The notes: a model not told the origin generated them from the sequence alone. A DNA stretch of 64,000 bases from Posidonia oceanica (GCA_037176725.1 JAZBRS010000023.1:22687001-22751000); one strand, 5' to 3'; counted from the first letter of the stretch, positions 44,867-57,084 are shown. Numbers and translations: made by a program.

Positions 44867-47448
44867 CATGCATGAGGAAACATGGAAATAAAACATATGT
44901 AAACCACATGCAACCTCAAGAGGGACTTGCATACCTGGAGAACAGCAGCCACAGGACCCAAACACCATTAAGCATGCATAGAGCAAGTTTAAAACTCAAA
45001 AGGAAGCAAGACTCAAGCATGGTAGCAAGTATAAGCATGCAGATAGATAGGACGCTGGACACACCAGGGTCCAACGTTGGACACAGGGTGTTCCAGCGTC
45101 CAACACAGACAGACAGCATACTAAAATATAGCTTGGAATATTGATCCAAGGAAGGATCAAAACACGACATAAAGCATGTAATAACATCTGTAAGCATATG
45201 AGAAAGCATGTAGAATAATCTCACAGAGTTGCAACTAAAACATATAATCATAAAAGCAAAATAAAGCAAAAATGAAATAAAAGACCAGTAGTGGTGTTGG
45301 ACGCTGCCTCAGGGCATGTCCAACGTTGGATGCACCAGCTGGTGCGTCCAACAAGTTGGGATGTTCCCTAGCCAAGATCAGTGGCCAAAGTGGCCAAAAA
45401 TCTTGAAGTGACTTGCTAAGAAGCAAGAGTGGGTGACGACGAGCATGTCCATATGCTTGGTGCCAGAAATAGGTGGGTGGATTGCTCCACCCACCTCCTC
45501 CTTCTCACGGCTGAAAAGCCAAGGCGGGGAGGGGTGTGTGCTGTGCTAGACTATGTGAAAACTACCTAGGCATATTACCACATGCATGAGCTACCTAGGG
45601 GAGTCGAGAGCCTACCTGTTTGCAGCTTATAGGAGCTTGTTCGCGCTCGGCTGGCGACACGGAAGGTGGCGGCAGTGGCAACTCCGGTGAGCTTGCAGAG
45701 TGTAGGGGGCACGGGAGGCTTGGCTAAGGGCTCGGGAGTGATCGTGGGAATCCTCTCGAGGTCGCTCAAGCACTGAACTCTCACGCAAAAGGGTGTGGTG
45801 TCCTCTGTGTGATAGTGAAGTGGGGTGTTTTGATGGGTTCATGCATTGGGTTTTGGCACATGGCAGGCTTAGGTGTGAGTGGGAGGCCATGCGGGAGTGT
45901 CAGGCTAGTAAGTGGGAGGCGTTCGGAGGTGGCCAAAGTCGCTGGTGGCAGGCGGTGGAGGCAGTGAGTGTGGTGAGAGCCGAATGTCCGCCGGAGAGGA
46001 AATGACGTGGTGGCAGGGAGTTAGTGAGCTTGGCAGTTAGTGGGTGGCTGTAGTGAGGTGAGGGGACGACTAGTAAGTGCGGTACGGGCGGCGAGGTGGA
46101 CGGAGGTGGTGAGCCAGAGGCGGCGGTGGCCACTGCAACTCTCGACATGTTGGACGCTGGCACAGGGCACGTCCAACGTTGGACGCTATCCATGCCTGCG
46201 TCCAACAAGCCTAGGAGGCCAAGGCTTAAATGGGCTTGGGCTTGGTTTAAAATTTGGTTTAAATGTGGGCTAAGGCCTAGGTGGGCTTGAGTGAGGGTTT
46301 TGGAAGGTTTTAGGTGGGTTTAGGGAGGTGTTGGGGTTTGGTGAGGTTTTAGGGTGGATTTGAAGGAGACCGAGCCATCCCAGAGTCCGAGCAAGCTTAC
46401 AGGAGTATCCACCATCTTCTAGGCATCAAAATGGGGTGTCAACAGATGCCCCTTCCTGAACGAGGTCAAGGGAACTGAGGCCATTGCTCAGGGCTAACTA
46501 GACACCCCTCCTGACGCCAGCAGGAGCGCAAAATTATTGTAGGCTTGAGTCACTTATTCGGTCGGTACACCGAAAATCATGACTGGCCACCGCAATGAAG
46601 GTGCAAATGCAATGCTTACGCTAATGTGATGCTTACACTAACGCTCATTGCATTGTACTCCACTGGGGGAAAAATGGGTGATGCATGCACGTGGTGTGGG
46701 GGGCACTGTCGGGCAGTACTTAGGGAAAGCCGGACGATTTTAAGTGCGCTGGGCCAATGTAGTCTCAGCGCGGGGGGGGGGGGGGAACAAGCTCACCGGG
46801 CCAAGCAGCCACACGGTGAAAGTGCGCTGGGCCAAAATAGCCTCAGTGCGGACCTGTTGTCAAATGTAAGGTGTTGTGGATGTGCATGCAGTGGCAGGCA
46901 CGTAACGCCAAGGAAGCGATTCGGGGCCATGCACTACCACGGGCATCATTCAAAGCAGGCAAAATTGTTAGGAAGTTTTTGCGTTGCAGAGGATGCCTCT
47001 TAGCAATGCACGTACCAGGGGTTCAATTTCCTAAGTATGCCATGTCCGAGAAAACGGAAGGCGGAAGTTGGTGTGATGACTATAGGGGAGTAGCAATGCA
47101 ATAAGAATGCGATGTATGAGATGCTATGTAGTGAAATGCAATGTATATACAGTGGGACGCCGGGCACGTGAAACTGAGGAAACGATCCTGGGCCGCGCTC
47201 TACTACTAGTGTCCAATAGCCGGCTAAACTATAGAAAGTTTTTTCTCTGTCGCTGAGGATGGTACCTTAAGCAATACGTGAACCAGGGGTTCGGATCCTA
47301 AGCACGCGATGTCCGTGTGATGATGGAATGCAGTTCTAGGACTGACTCTACAGGGAGATACAAAGAAGCTACATGATGTTATGCAATGATATGCTAATGA
47401 TATGCCATGATATGCAACAGAATGCTATTACACTATGACAAAAGGGTG

Positions 47449-47742
47449 ATAAGTTAACGGACCTATTGCCGGATAGTTAGGGGTTATCGGCCCTGTGAGG
47501 AGTTGACAGACTCATCACCGGATAGTTAGGGCTATCAGCCCGATGAGGAGTTAACGGACTCATCAATGGATAGTTAGGGCTATCAGCCCGTGAGGAGTTA
47601 ACGGACTCATCACCGGATAGTTGGGGCTATCAGCTCGATGAGGAGTTAACGGACTCGTCACCGGATAGTTGGGGCTATCAGCCCAATGAGGAGTTAACGG
47701 ACTCATCACCGGATAGTTGGGGCTATCAGCCCGATGAGGAGT
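47449..47742. repeat. Tandem array, ~5.5 units of 54 bp (GGATAGTTGGGGCTATCAG type)
   Basis: Unit: GATGAGGAGTTAACGGACTC, ATCACCGGATAGTTGGGGCT, ATCAGCCC. Units differ by a few bases. GGATAG..CTATC within each unit can pair as a short hairpin. Homologous to the E1 array at 449-610. Confidence 0.9.
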
Positions 47743-48309
47743 GGAGAAGAGCGGGAATACCAAACCAGAAGATGCGGCAGAGGTCCGTAGACACTCCCGC
47801 GATAGTTGGGGATGTCAGCCCAAACGAGGGTAAGGCGATACCAAAGGGCAGCAAAAAGAGATGCCCCTGGTATCAAGAATGATACCAGGGGATAGCCGAA
47901 GCGCCCTTGGCATCGAAGGTGGTGACAGGCCAGCGAGTCTGTCAGGCAAGAGAGGTGGTGACAAGTGGGATGACTTGTAACCACGAATGCAACGGGAATA
48001 CCATACTCGAAGGTGTGGCAGAGGTCTGTAGACGCTCTCGCGACAGTTGGAGATGTCAGCCCGGTATGCAGATGGAAATGTGATACTAGAGGGCAGCCAA
48101 ATAAAGATGCCCCTGGTATCGATGAAAGATACCAGGGGATAGCCAAAGCGCCTGTGGCATCAAAATGCAAAGTGGAGACAAAACTAACGAGTTTGCCAGC
48201 CGAGTAGTTAAGGCTACTAGCCCGGTGCAGTGAGATGGATGCAAGGGCTTACCGTGCGATGTGCAATGCCGGAGGGGAATGCAATGAGATAATGCATGGA
48301 GAAATGCAA

Positions 48310-48560
48310 GGTAACATTTTAACGGGTGTCAACCGAGCAGTTAGGGCTGCCAGCCCGGTGAGGAGTTAACGGACTCATCGCTGGATAGTTAGGGCTATCA
48401 GCCCGATAAAGACTTTTTGACGGGTGTCAACCGAGCAGTTAGGACTGCCAGCCCGGCGAGGAGTTAACGGACTCATCGCCGGATAGTTGGGGTTATCAGC
48501 CTGATAAAGACATTTTGACGGCCATCAACCGAGCAGTTAGGGCTGCTAGCCCGGTGATAG
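48310..48560. repeat. Composite tandem array, two and a half units of ~115 bp
   Basis: Each unit combines a TCAACCGAGCAGTTAGGGCT variant with the 54-bp GAGGAGTTAACGGACTCATC unit and a GATAAAGAC.TTTTTGACGG spacer. It is a higher-order version of the array at 47449. Further single copies lie at 49990-50280. Confidence 0.8.
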
Positions 48561-50426
48561 GAATGCACGATGATGCGGAGGAGAAAACAGAAAACCCATC
48601 GTGGTGGATGTGCATTGGTCTCAGCGCGGGCATGCTTCGTGCCGTCATGGGGTGACAAATGAGGGACATGCCGGTCATCATGGACCTACCCAACACAATG
48701 GACGGCCAAAACTTGAAAAGCACGGAGCCTCTGAGCAATGTCAAGCAAAAAGTGCTTGTCCTTGACTCCGATTTTCAAAAACAGGGAGAAAGGAAGGTAA
48801 ATTATTATGCATGCATGTTTTTTTGGGGCTTAGGATTCAAAGCAGCTGATACCGAGAGGACGCTTCTGCATTTTCTGACTCAGGGGATTCTTGATCCTCG
48901 TGCAACGCCATGCCGAGTTGTGGTCAGTGACTCTCATTCTCACTCTTAGTTCGGGATGAGGCCTCAGCTTCGCAGAGTATAGCCTTTGGTTGCATGTTGG
49001 TAGAAGGAGCGTTGGATGTAGCTTCGTAGCCTTCGTCTTAATTCCTCGGGGACCGACTACCGCTTTTGACGCTCTCGGGTAGATATTTCTTTTTCCCCTC
49101 ATGAGTGACTGGAGTTGCATCTAGCCTACCAGGGAAGTAACTGTTGTCTGCACAAGGGATTAGAACGTGCTGCTGCGCTCGTAGGGTGGGGCCAGGTCCT
49201 CCAGATAATGTTTCCCGTGCAGTTGGCAATGTGGTGTCTGGAGTTGAAAGTTGAGGGGGGCTTCGATGCTTGTCCGAGTCACTCCTCTCATGGGCGCCTT
49301 CTTTCTTCGACTTCTGTCGTCAGTTTTCTTTAATGCCCAACATGCATATCTTGTTATCGTATTTTTTGACTCACATGATCTCTATTCTTTTGGATATGCA
49401 TGACTTCGCCCTCTTGGGGTAGCGGTCCCGGGTGAGGTGTTAAGAGTTTGGCTGATCAGCGTACACCTTTAGCCTCTGCAATGTGTACAGGCAGCCTCTG
49501 GCTATGTTCTGCTCTGCTTTGGTCCTTTCCATGTCTGGTGGACTCTCTTGATAAGGTGGATCTCGCTTCTGGTAGTTTTTAGCTCAGCGAGATGCTCTAT
49601 TCTGCTCTTAGTCTCACACTGTGGCCACATGCAAAGAGATGGCGTTGCTCGGGTGAGTTCTGCCTGAGATTGTTGATGCTTGACATCCTCTCGGCGCTGC
49701 TTGTTGGTCCAAAGCCAGGTTTTTGGGTTATGCAAATGTTTATGTGTTTTGTAGGTTTTACACATGTTTTTGGGCTTTGTGGATTTTGTGATTTTTATGG
49801 TTTTTGCTTTTTTTAGAAAACATAAAATCGAAACCAGCGGCAAGGGAAAGCATGTTTTTTGTATTTTTTTGGCTTTTTTTTATTTTTTTTGATGCTTTTG
49901 TCTTTTTCAGGATGTATGAAATGATCTGTGCATGTAGAGGTGATATGAAGTGATATGTGCAAGAAGTGGCAGATATGTGCAAGATGATAGATTGACGGAT
50001 CTATCGCCGGGCAGTTGAGGCTGCCAGCCCGGTGTGTGGACAGGATGTACATGCAAGAGGGGATATGTGCATGATGAAGTAACAAGTATGTGCAAGATGG
50101 TAGGTTGACGAACCTACCGCCGGGCAGTTAGGGCCGCCAGTTCGGTGTGCAAGAAAAGGGGGGTAGACGACGTGACGGGCGTCAACCGGGTAGTTAGGGC
50201 TACCAGCCCGGTGGGCAAAGGGAAATAGACGACGTGACGGGCGTCAACCGGGTAGTTAGGGCTGCCAGTCCAGTGTGTGTAAAAGGGAAATGCATGTTTT
50301 TTAAGTTTTTCATGTGTTTTGTATTTTTTATGGGTTTTTTGACAAACGAGAAAACGCAAAAACAAAACGACAAAGAACGAAAAGACGAAACAAGAAATAA
50401 AAGAGAGGGTAAGAGGGACTTACTTG

Positions 50427-51760
50427 TCAGTGACCTCGGGAGGGAGGTGTTGGGCCCGCTCCTACGCCGCTGGCGTTACCCTGGCATCTCTGGCCGCGTG
50501 CTCCCCTACCCTGGCATGGCCATTCTGACTGACCTAAGAAGATAGGAGGCTCAGGATATGGGACAGCAAAGGGGGCTGGAGCGAATCCGATGAGGCCAGA
50601 GCGATCCATCGGGGGAGAGTTAAAGTCGGGAGCGCTGTGACTGGCTCTCGAGGACCCGGCATCCTCGAAGCTCGCAAACCTGAGCGAGGGATGGCCGGGT
50701 AGACCAAAGTGCGCTGGTGCTGGCGGAGGTGTCGGGTTTGCCTCTTGTACACCGACGCGAAGAATCCCTCAGTTAACGAGACGTTGGACGGTGTCCCGCA
50801 AGGTGTGGCAATGATCAGTCGAGTGCCCCGGGGCTCAGTGGAAACTACAGAACAGATGAACTCGATACCACGCCGGGAGTGGATCCGGTGGTGGACGAAT
50901 CTCGGGCAGCGTCAAGAGATGAACAACCTTGGGGAAAAAGGAATCAAGTGACTTGCCCAAGGGAGTGAAGTTAGAAAGCCGGTGCTGGGCGTGCTTCCCT
51001 TTTGGTTGAGACTCCTGAGGAGTAGGGAGTGTAGGCGGCGCAAGGCGGCTAGGGGGCACGACCGGAAAAGGTGCCGATAGGGTAGGGGCAGAGGGTGCAA
51101 GAGTGGATAACTGGCTCTGCATGGCCTGAGCTAAGGCTTGCATTTCCTGAGCCAGCCGGAAGACGGATCGGACCTGCTGAGCCAGGGCTGCCAAGGCAAC
51201 GGAGTCAAGGACTCTGAGGTGGGCAAAGGCGGGTCAGGTAAGGCTAACAAAGGTGGCCTGACAGGGGAACCTGGGGGGAAAAAGGTAAATGCCTCAGCTT
51301 GAGGACCTAAGGCCAGATGTGAAAAGGATGAAAGTACAGCCGGCAGCGGACGCGACGCCACAGTAGGCGAGGGAGGCGATATCCCGGCATGGGATACCAC
51401 AGACGATCCCTGAGGCAGGGGAGCAGACTGGCCAGGCAGAAGGGTAACAACTGTGGGTTCAGAAAGCACAGTTGAAGGACAAAGAAGCTGGCCTACGTAG
51501 AAAGGAGGCACCGGACAGCTCAATCCACCAGTGCCGGGTGAAAGCGGGGACGGATCCTGTGCCTCAGCATGAGGTGCCATAGGCAGAGAGAAGGCAAGGG
51601 TAGCTGGACCAGGGAGCGCTCCTGAGGGAGGTGCCTGGGGAATGGGCGGATGCCGGCCAGGATAAAGAGGGAGAACTGATCATCAACCCCGGAATCCACG
51701 AGAGTTGAAGAGCCAAAGGATGGATCCCCCATGGCAATGGAGAAGATCCGGACAGGCAAG
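50427..51760 (-). pseudogene. E2 gag remnant with internal deletion
   Basis: On the minus strand: a Pro/Ser-rich N-terminal part (51760-51200), a Gln/Ala helical segment (MAALAQQVRSVFRLAQEMQA, from 51194), then NFTPLGKSLDSFFPKVVHLL and the C-terminal knuckle CSFH-stop-APGHSTDHCHTLRDT (about 50850-50790), followed by a Pro-rich tail to 50427. The capsid core found in E1 (FRIPKFDKYNG region) is missing between the helical and knuckle segments, so the deletion removes most of the capsid domain. Stops within the knuckle are TGA at CGA-like positions. Confidence 0.65.
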
Positions 51761-52371
51761 AGGGAGCAGGACAGTCAGAAACTGTATGCAAGGATAGGGA
51801 ACAGCTACAACCCGAAGATGCGCAATCTTTCGTGGCTCGAGACCTGGAAAAACAAACAAAACGGTTAGGTAGCTGCAAAGTTGTTTAAGTTGTGGCATGG
51901 ATGGCACACATGCAAATGAATGCCCTAAGATGCGCTCTCTCACCATGCATGTCTTGAGTAGGTGGCCTACTCGGACTTACTCATGGGTATGGGATTTATT
52001 AACTCCAGGTCAGAAAGTAAGGCTCCTGTCTAGACCCTGGCCAGAACTCAGGTATAACGGGTGGTGCGTTAGTGGCCTTGACCCTGCCGAAGCATGGACT
52101 GTACCCTCTAGTAGCACCAACACGACCCCAGACAAAGGGGGACAGACCAACCTGCTCGCCCTGTGCCAAAGCAGCTGAACGAGAGACCGGGACTATCCTT
52201 CTCAGACTAAGTGGGTGGACTCGGGGATGAGAAGATGCATTCTTTCTAATATGATCAAACATGCGATATGCATTAGAGTCTTTTACTTGTGTTTTATTTA
52301 ACCAGGGGGGAAAATTGCAAGTTCAGCTCTAGTTGTGCTTAAATGTTAAATGTTGGCTTTATTGTGGGCCT
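51761..52371 (-). other. E2 leader upstream of gag
   Basis: Matches E1 3300-3930 (for example CACCATGCATGTC, GTAGGTGGCCTACTCGG, TTAAGCACAACTAGAGC on the appropriate strands). Truncated at 52371 by the deletion that removed the PBS. Confidence 0.65.
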
Positions 52372-55300
52372 CGCACGCTGCCATAGCTCGCGCGCGATCG
52401 TGTCGTAAGAGAGAGGGGAAGCCATGGTCAGCGGTGAATCCAAGGAGAAAACTCGACTCGAAAACACCGGGAAATCGGCGAAGAAATCAAAGAAGGAGAT
52501 AAGACAAAAACAGAGTTGCCACCTAGTCTATTTAATCGGAAGACGAGAAAAACTGAAGCAAGCATAGAAAAACATGTAGATGAATGCAATGCTATGCAAA
52601 ATGATTGACTTGTGCCAAGGACGAGGGCAAAATGGTCATTGCGGGTCCAAAGAAAGGGTAAGGACTCCTGTTACGTGTGGGGAAGGTGTTAGGTACCCCT
52701 GACACACCTAAGGAATCGGTCTTTCTTGGCTAACCGCTCGCATTTGCAGGAATTTCGGCAATGATTACCTTTAACTGTACGCCCAGGGGGTGATGAGTGC
52801 TATGCCATGCCATGAATGCTTTAATGCCTAAGTGCCTGAATGTCATGCATGGGAAATTAAACGTGCTGCCTATGTGTTCAGCAGCGCTACCTGTGTTCCG
52901 AACTGAGAGAACCTTGGCTCGTGAGAACTCCAGGCAGTAAGCATTACTGTCCTAATGTAAATGCAGGCGATAAAATAAAACGCTGATAAAACCACGCAAT
53001 GCAAGTCAACATACAAAGGGGAAAGCAAACACGGGTGGAAAAGCCAAGGGAAAACAGGCGATGCAAGGAGCAAAACCAAAACGGGGGTCTAGCAGCATGC
53101 ACAGGTGTCACAGCATGTGTCGGAAGCGATAAAATGCGAAAAGCGAAAAGCAAAACCAAATCGGCGCTTAAAAACTGGATTCAGCCAACTGTAAGTGTTG
53201 GACACAGCTAATACTTGCGTCCAATGTTGGATGCAGGACCAGAGGGCGTCCAACACAGACAGATGGCAAATAGCAGAAAACATGCAATTGTAAATCATGC
53301 ATTCTAAGATGTATGGATGCAATACCAATGCAATGATGTAGTAGAATATATGTATGTCATGCAGAGCAATCAAGGCAACAAATCAGAAATGATTTCAGAG
53401 CAAGATGCAAGCATAGAACATGATTTAAACATTGCAGGGTGTTGGACGCTAGAGTACACAGTGTCCAACACTGGACGTTGAAAAACTTTGCATCTAACAA
53501 GCTGCAGACAGATGCATAGCAAAATGGCATACAAACTGATAGAAAAACCACAGAGGCACGCATTTAAGTTGCTGTAAACAGGTGTAGGCTAAACATGCAT
53601 ACATGGATTAAGTAAAAATTTGAAAAGGAGGGCATCTGCAAAGCATGCAAGGATAAAAGTGCAACCAGTGTGTAGGACGCAAGCTACACCTGCGTCCAAT
53701 GTAGGACGCAAGGAATACCTGCACCCAACACAAGGGAAGGCACAAACATTTAAAACCTACATAAAACCTTGATAAAAAACCAAGCAAACTTAGGAACAGT
53801 TGCTAAGAAGGCTAAGCACACTCATGCAAGCATGGAACAAATAGACATAACAAGTAATGGCATCATGCAAGCATTAAAGTGCTGATAGGCATGCAGATGT
53901 ATTGGATGCAAGCTATAGCTACGTCCAACATAGGACGCAGCAAGCAGAGGCGTACAACACAGAGAGGAAGCACAGCAAACTGCAGAAAGAACCAGCCCAA
54001 AAATCACTTATGCATGCATTCAAGCTACTGAAAATAGGCTAACCTCAGGCATGTAAACATGGATCAAGCAAACATAAGGATAAAAAAACATCATGCAAGC
54101 ATTTAAGCAAGTGCAGATGAGCAGAAACGTAGGACGCAGTGAACATCTGTGTCCAACATAGGACGCAGAGTGTACCTACGTCCAACATATAAAAGGTGCA
54201 TAATATGCTGTAAGCAAGAACTGAGCTTTAAAAACCACTCAAACATAGATGCAAGCTGTGGAAAACAGTCCAAACAAGGTCATGCATCATAGGTCAAGCA
54301 AGCATGCCACATAGAACATCAAAAGAGAAACATGCATGAGGAAACATGGAAATAAAACATATGTAAACCACATGCAACCTCAAAAGGGACTTGCATACCT
54401 GGAGAACAGTAGCCACAGAACCCAAACACCATTAAGCATGCATAGAGCAAGTTTAAAACTCAAACGGAAGCAAGACTCAAGCATGGCAGCAAGTATAAGC
54501 ATGCAGATAGATAGGACGCTGGACACACCAGCGTCCAACGTTGGACGTAGGGTGTTCCAGCGTCCAACACATGCCGACAACATACTGAAATGAAGCTTGG
54601 AATATTGATCCAAGGAAGGATCAAAACTCGACATAAAGCATGTAATAACATATGTAAGCATAAAAGAAAGCATGTAGAATAATCTCATAGAGTTGCAACT
54701 AAAGCATATAATCATAAAAGTAAAATAAAGCAAAAATGAAATAAAAGACCAGCAGTGGTGTTGGACGCTGCCTCAGGGCATGTCCAACGTTGGTGCGTCC
54801 AATAAGTTGGGATGTTCCCCGGCCAAGATCAGTGGCCAAAGTGGCCAAAAATCTCAAAGTGACTTGCTAGGAAGCAAGAGTGGGTGACGACGAGCATGTC
54901 CATATCCTCGACGCCAGAAATAGGTGGGTGGATTGCTCCACCCACCTCCTCCTTCTCGTGGCCGGAAAGCCAAGGCGGGGAAGGGTGTGTGTTGTGCTAG
55001 ACTACGTGAAAACTACCTAGGCATATTACCACATGCATGAGCTACCTAGGGGAGTCAAGAGCCTACCTGTTTGCAGCTTACAGGAGCTTGTTCGCGCTCG
55101 GCCGACGACGCGAAAAGTGGCGGCAGTGGCAACTCCGGCGAGCTTGCAGAGCGCAAGGGGGCACGGGAGGCTTGGCTAAGGGCTCGGGAGTGATCGTGGG
55201 AGTCCTTTAGAGGTCGCTCAAGCACTGAATTCTCACGCAAAAGGGTGTGGTGTCCTCTGTGTGATGGTGAAGTGGGGTGTTTTGATGGGTTCATGCATTG

Positions 55301-55898
55301 GGTTCTGGCACATGGCAGGCTTGGGTGTGAGTGGGAGGCCACACGGGAGTGTCAGGCGAGTAAGTGGGAGGCATCTAGAGGTGGCCAAAGTCACTGGTGG
55401 CAGGCGGCGGAGGCAGTGAGGGTGGTGAGAGCTGAATGTCCGCCGGAGAGGAAATGACGCGGTGGCAGGGAGTTAGTGAGCTTGGCACTTAGTGGGTGGC
55501 TATAGTGAGGTGAGGGGACGGCTAGTAAGTGCGGTATGGGTGGCGAGGTGGATGGAGGCGGTGAGCCAGAGGCGGCGGTGGCCGCTGCAACTCCTGACAT
55601 GTTGGACGCTGGCACAGGGTGCGTCCAACATTAGACGTTGTCGATGCCTGCGTCCAACAAGCCCAGGAGGCCAAAGGCTTAAATGGGCTTGGGCTTGGTA
55701 TAAAATTTGGTTTAAATGTGGGCTAAGGCCTAGGTGGGCTTGAGTGAGGGTTTTGGAAGGTTTTAGGTGGATTTAGGGAGGTTTTGGGGTTTGGTGAGGT
55801 TTTAGGGTGGGTTTGAAAGAGACAGAGCCACCCTAGAGTCCGAGCAAGCTTGCTGGAGTATCCACCATCTTCCAGGCAGTCAAATTGGGGTGTCGACA
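52372..55898 (-). repeat. E2 5' LTR, with PBS-side end deleted
   Basis: Colinear with the 3' LTR from GGGCCTCGCACG to the TGTCGACA end. On the internal side the LTR stops at 52372. The next bases (..AAATGTTGGCTTTATTG) correspond to leader sequence that in E1 lies about 500 bp beyond the LTR end. The final LTR bases, PBS and early leader are therefore deleted. It contains the E5 empty target site (CATGC, 54331-54335). Confidence 0.85.
53195..55660. repeat. Eight double-palindrome cassettes, GTTGGACGC/GCGTCCAAC type
   Basis: Cassettes at 53195-53256, 53440-53499, 53669-53731, 53899-53960, 54129-54188, 54511-54570, 54760-54803 and 55601-55660. The starts are 245, 229, 230, 230, 382, 249 and 841 bp apart. 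Each carries two inverted pairs, GTTGGACGC-N-GCGTCCAAC, and the junction approaches GCGTCCAACGTTGGACGC. The sequence between them is a weak ~230-bp repeat rich in GCATGCA. Confidence 0.88.
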
Positions 55899-55903
55899 AT
55901 TGG

Positions 55904-57064
55904 CGACTAACCTGCACCTCTGCAGTTCGCCAACCGATCTTTGAGCTGTCGCTCCAGTCGACTCAGACCACCATTTTACATGATTTCTATTTGCTTGTAA
56001 TCATGAATGATTGGTCTTTACATTCATGCATTTAGTTGTTAGTTTGTATCGCCGTGGATGCCAAATTTGGCCATGGAAGTTGGCCTCTGGACTGTCATTT
56101 GAGTCGCCGCTCCAATCGGCAACTGAACTGCATTCTTTAACAGTCCACCGAACGATCTTCTGGCCCCTGTATCTTGTAATCCATGTACCCATTTTATAAT
56201 TTGTTTGCATAATTTTAATCCTGGTTATGCCCTCTCTATTGCCATGTATTTAGTTTCATGTTTGCATCGTTTATGTGCCTTCTCATCGGTGATGAAGTTG
56301 GCTATCTGAGACAGTGAGTTGCAGGTTTGGTCGCTTCTCTTACAGGCGACTGGAGCCGCCGCTGCTCACAACGGTGCCTTGTGCTGCCGCCGCCATTACC
56401 GACGACTCTGCCCATTGTCCAGACAGTGGACAGATGCCACATTTACCGCCTTGTTTGTCGCTTGTTTAATTTGCTTAGCTCTGATTCTGTTTTCTTAGCA
56501 TGATTATCATTACATCATAGCATTCTAGCCTCAATCACCCATGCTTAGCATTTTTCACTAAATACAACATGTTTTCAATTGGCATTTAAGTAAGTAAAGT
56601 ATGTAACTAGGCATTCATAGCATCTATCGTCCTTAAGCGTACAGTAAAGGCAAGTATGTGCCGACATTCCTGCATATGCGAGCGAGAAGCCTAGAAAGAC
56701 CGATTCCGGGCGTGTTGGGGGTGCCTAACACCTTCCTCGGCGTAACAGGAGTCCTTACCCTTTCTCTTGGCCTGTAATGACCATTATGCCCTTATCCTAG
56801 GCACGAGTCATTTTATTTTGCATAGCATCGCATCCACTTGCTTGTTTTCTATGCTTTCCTCAGTTTTCCTCGTCTTCCAATTTAATAGACTAGGTGGCGA
56901 CTCCAATTTTACCTTATCTTTTGTTTTTCTTCGCTTTTCCGGTGTTTTCAAGTCGAGTTTCCTTCCTCGGATCCACCAACTATTCGCGATCCCTCGTCGG
57001 TCAGCGCGTGCGAGCTCTAGCAGCGCACCTACAACGTCGCTTCGGCAGGAACCTGGTCACGACA
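55904..57064 (+). repeat. E3 5' LTR, second part
   Basis: Continues the E3 LTR after E2: CGACTAACCTG.. here follows ..GGTTCGACTGG on the left of E2, matching GCGGCGACTAACCTG in the E1 LTR. It contains the conserved block CGTAACAGGAGTCCTTACCC (about 56742) and ends ..GGTCACGACA at 57064, next to the PBS. The 100-150-residue frames here (56767-57253) are LTR sequence. Confidence 0.8.
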
Positions 57065-57084
57065 GTGGTGACTCCGCTAGGGAT
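57065..57084 (+). promoter_or_regulatory. E3 primer-binding site
   Basis: GTGGTGACTCCGCTAGGGAT directly follows the LTR end CGACA. It is the same site type as E1 (GTGGCGACTCC..) and fits the Tat/Ogre PBS. Confidence 0.75.

Larger units (their letters stand above)
33133..46444 (-). repeat. E2 3' LTR, split by E5
   Basis: Two parts, 33133-35125 and 44872-46444, are colinear with 52372-54330 and 54336-55898. The ends are TGTGACC..GGGGTGTCAACA. It carries eight palindromic GTTGGACGC cassettes (33986, 34230, 34460, 34690, 34920 and, after E5, about 45050, 45296 and 46150). Confidence 0.88.
46445..50426 (-). other. E2 internal non-coding region downstream of gag
   Basis: Nearly 4 kb without a protease, RT, RNase H or integrase motif on either strand. 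It holds the tandem arrays listed separately and a run of 14-18 G near 46768-46785. A paired segment follows (47750-47990 and 47995-48230, about 240 bp, each with GATACCAGGGGATAGCC). 49560-50080 matches E1 1-440. The region replaces pol, which makes E2 a large retrotransposon derivative. Confidence 0.7.
33133..55898 (-). mobile_element. E2: Tat/Ogre-like non-autonomous LTR element (minus), nested in E3 and containing E5
   Basis: The right (5') end is ..GGGGTGTCGACA at 55898 and the left (3') end TGTGACCGTCCC at 33133. The flanks are ACTGG (33128-33132) and ATTGG (55899-55903), a 5-bp target duplication with one transition. Without E5 the element is about 13,020 bp: 3' LTR 33133-46444 (3,566 bp after removing E5), internal 46445-52371 (5.9 kb), 5' LTR 52372-55898 (3,527 bp). 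The 5' LTR lacks its last ~30 bp and the PBS region. Only gag remnants are coding, with no pol, so it depends on a partner. Internal sequence is related to E1. Confidence 0.85.

Noticed and set aside
53195..55660. CRISPR-like appearance of regularly spaced palindromic repeats
   Set aside because: The setting is plant nuclear retrotransposon DNA, the repeats are inverted pairs with diverging sequence, the intervals of about 230 bp are themselves repeats, and no cas genes exist.
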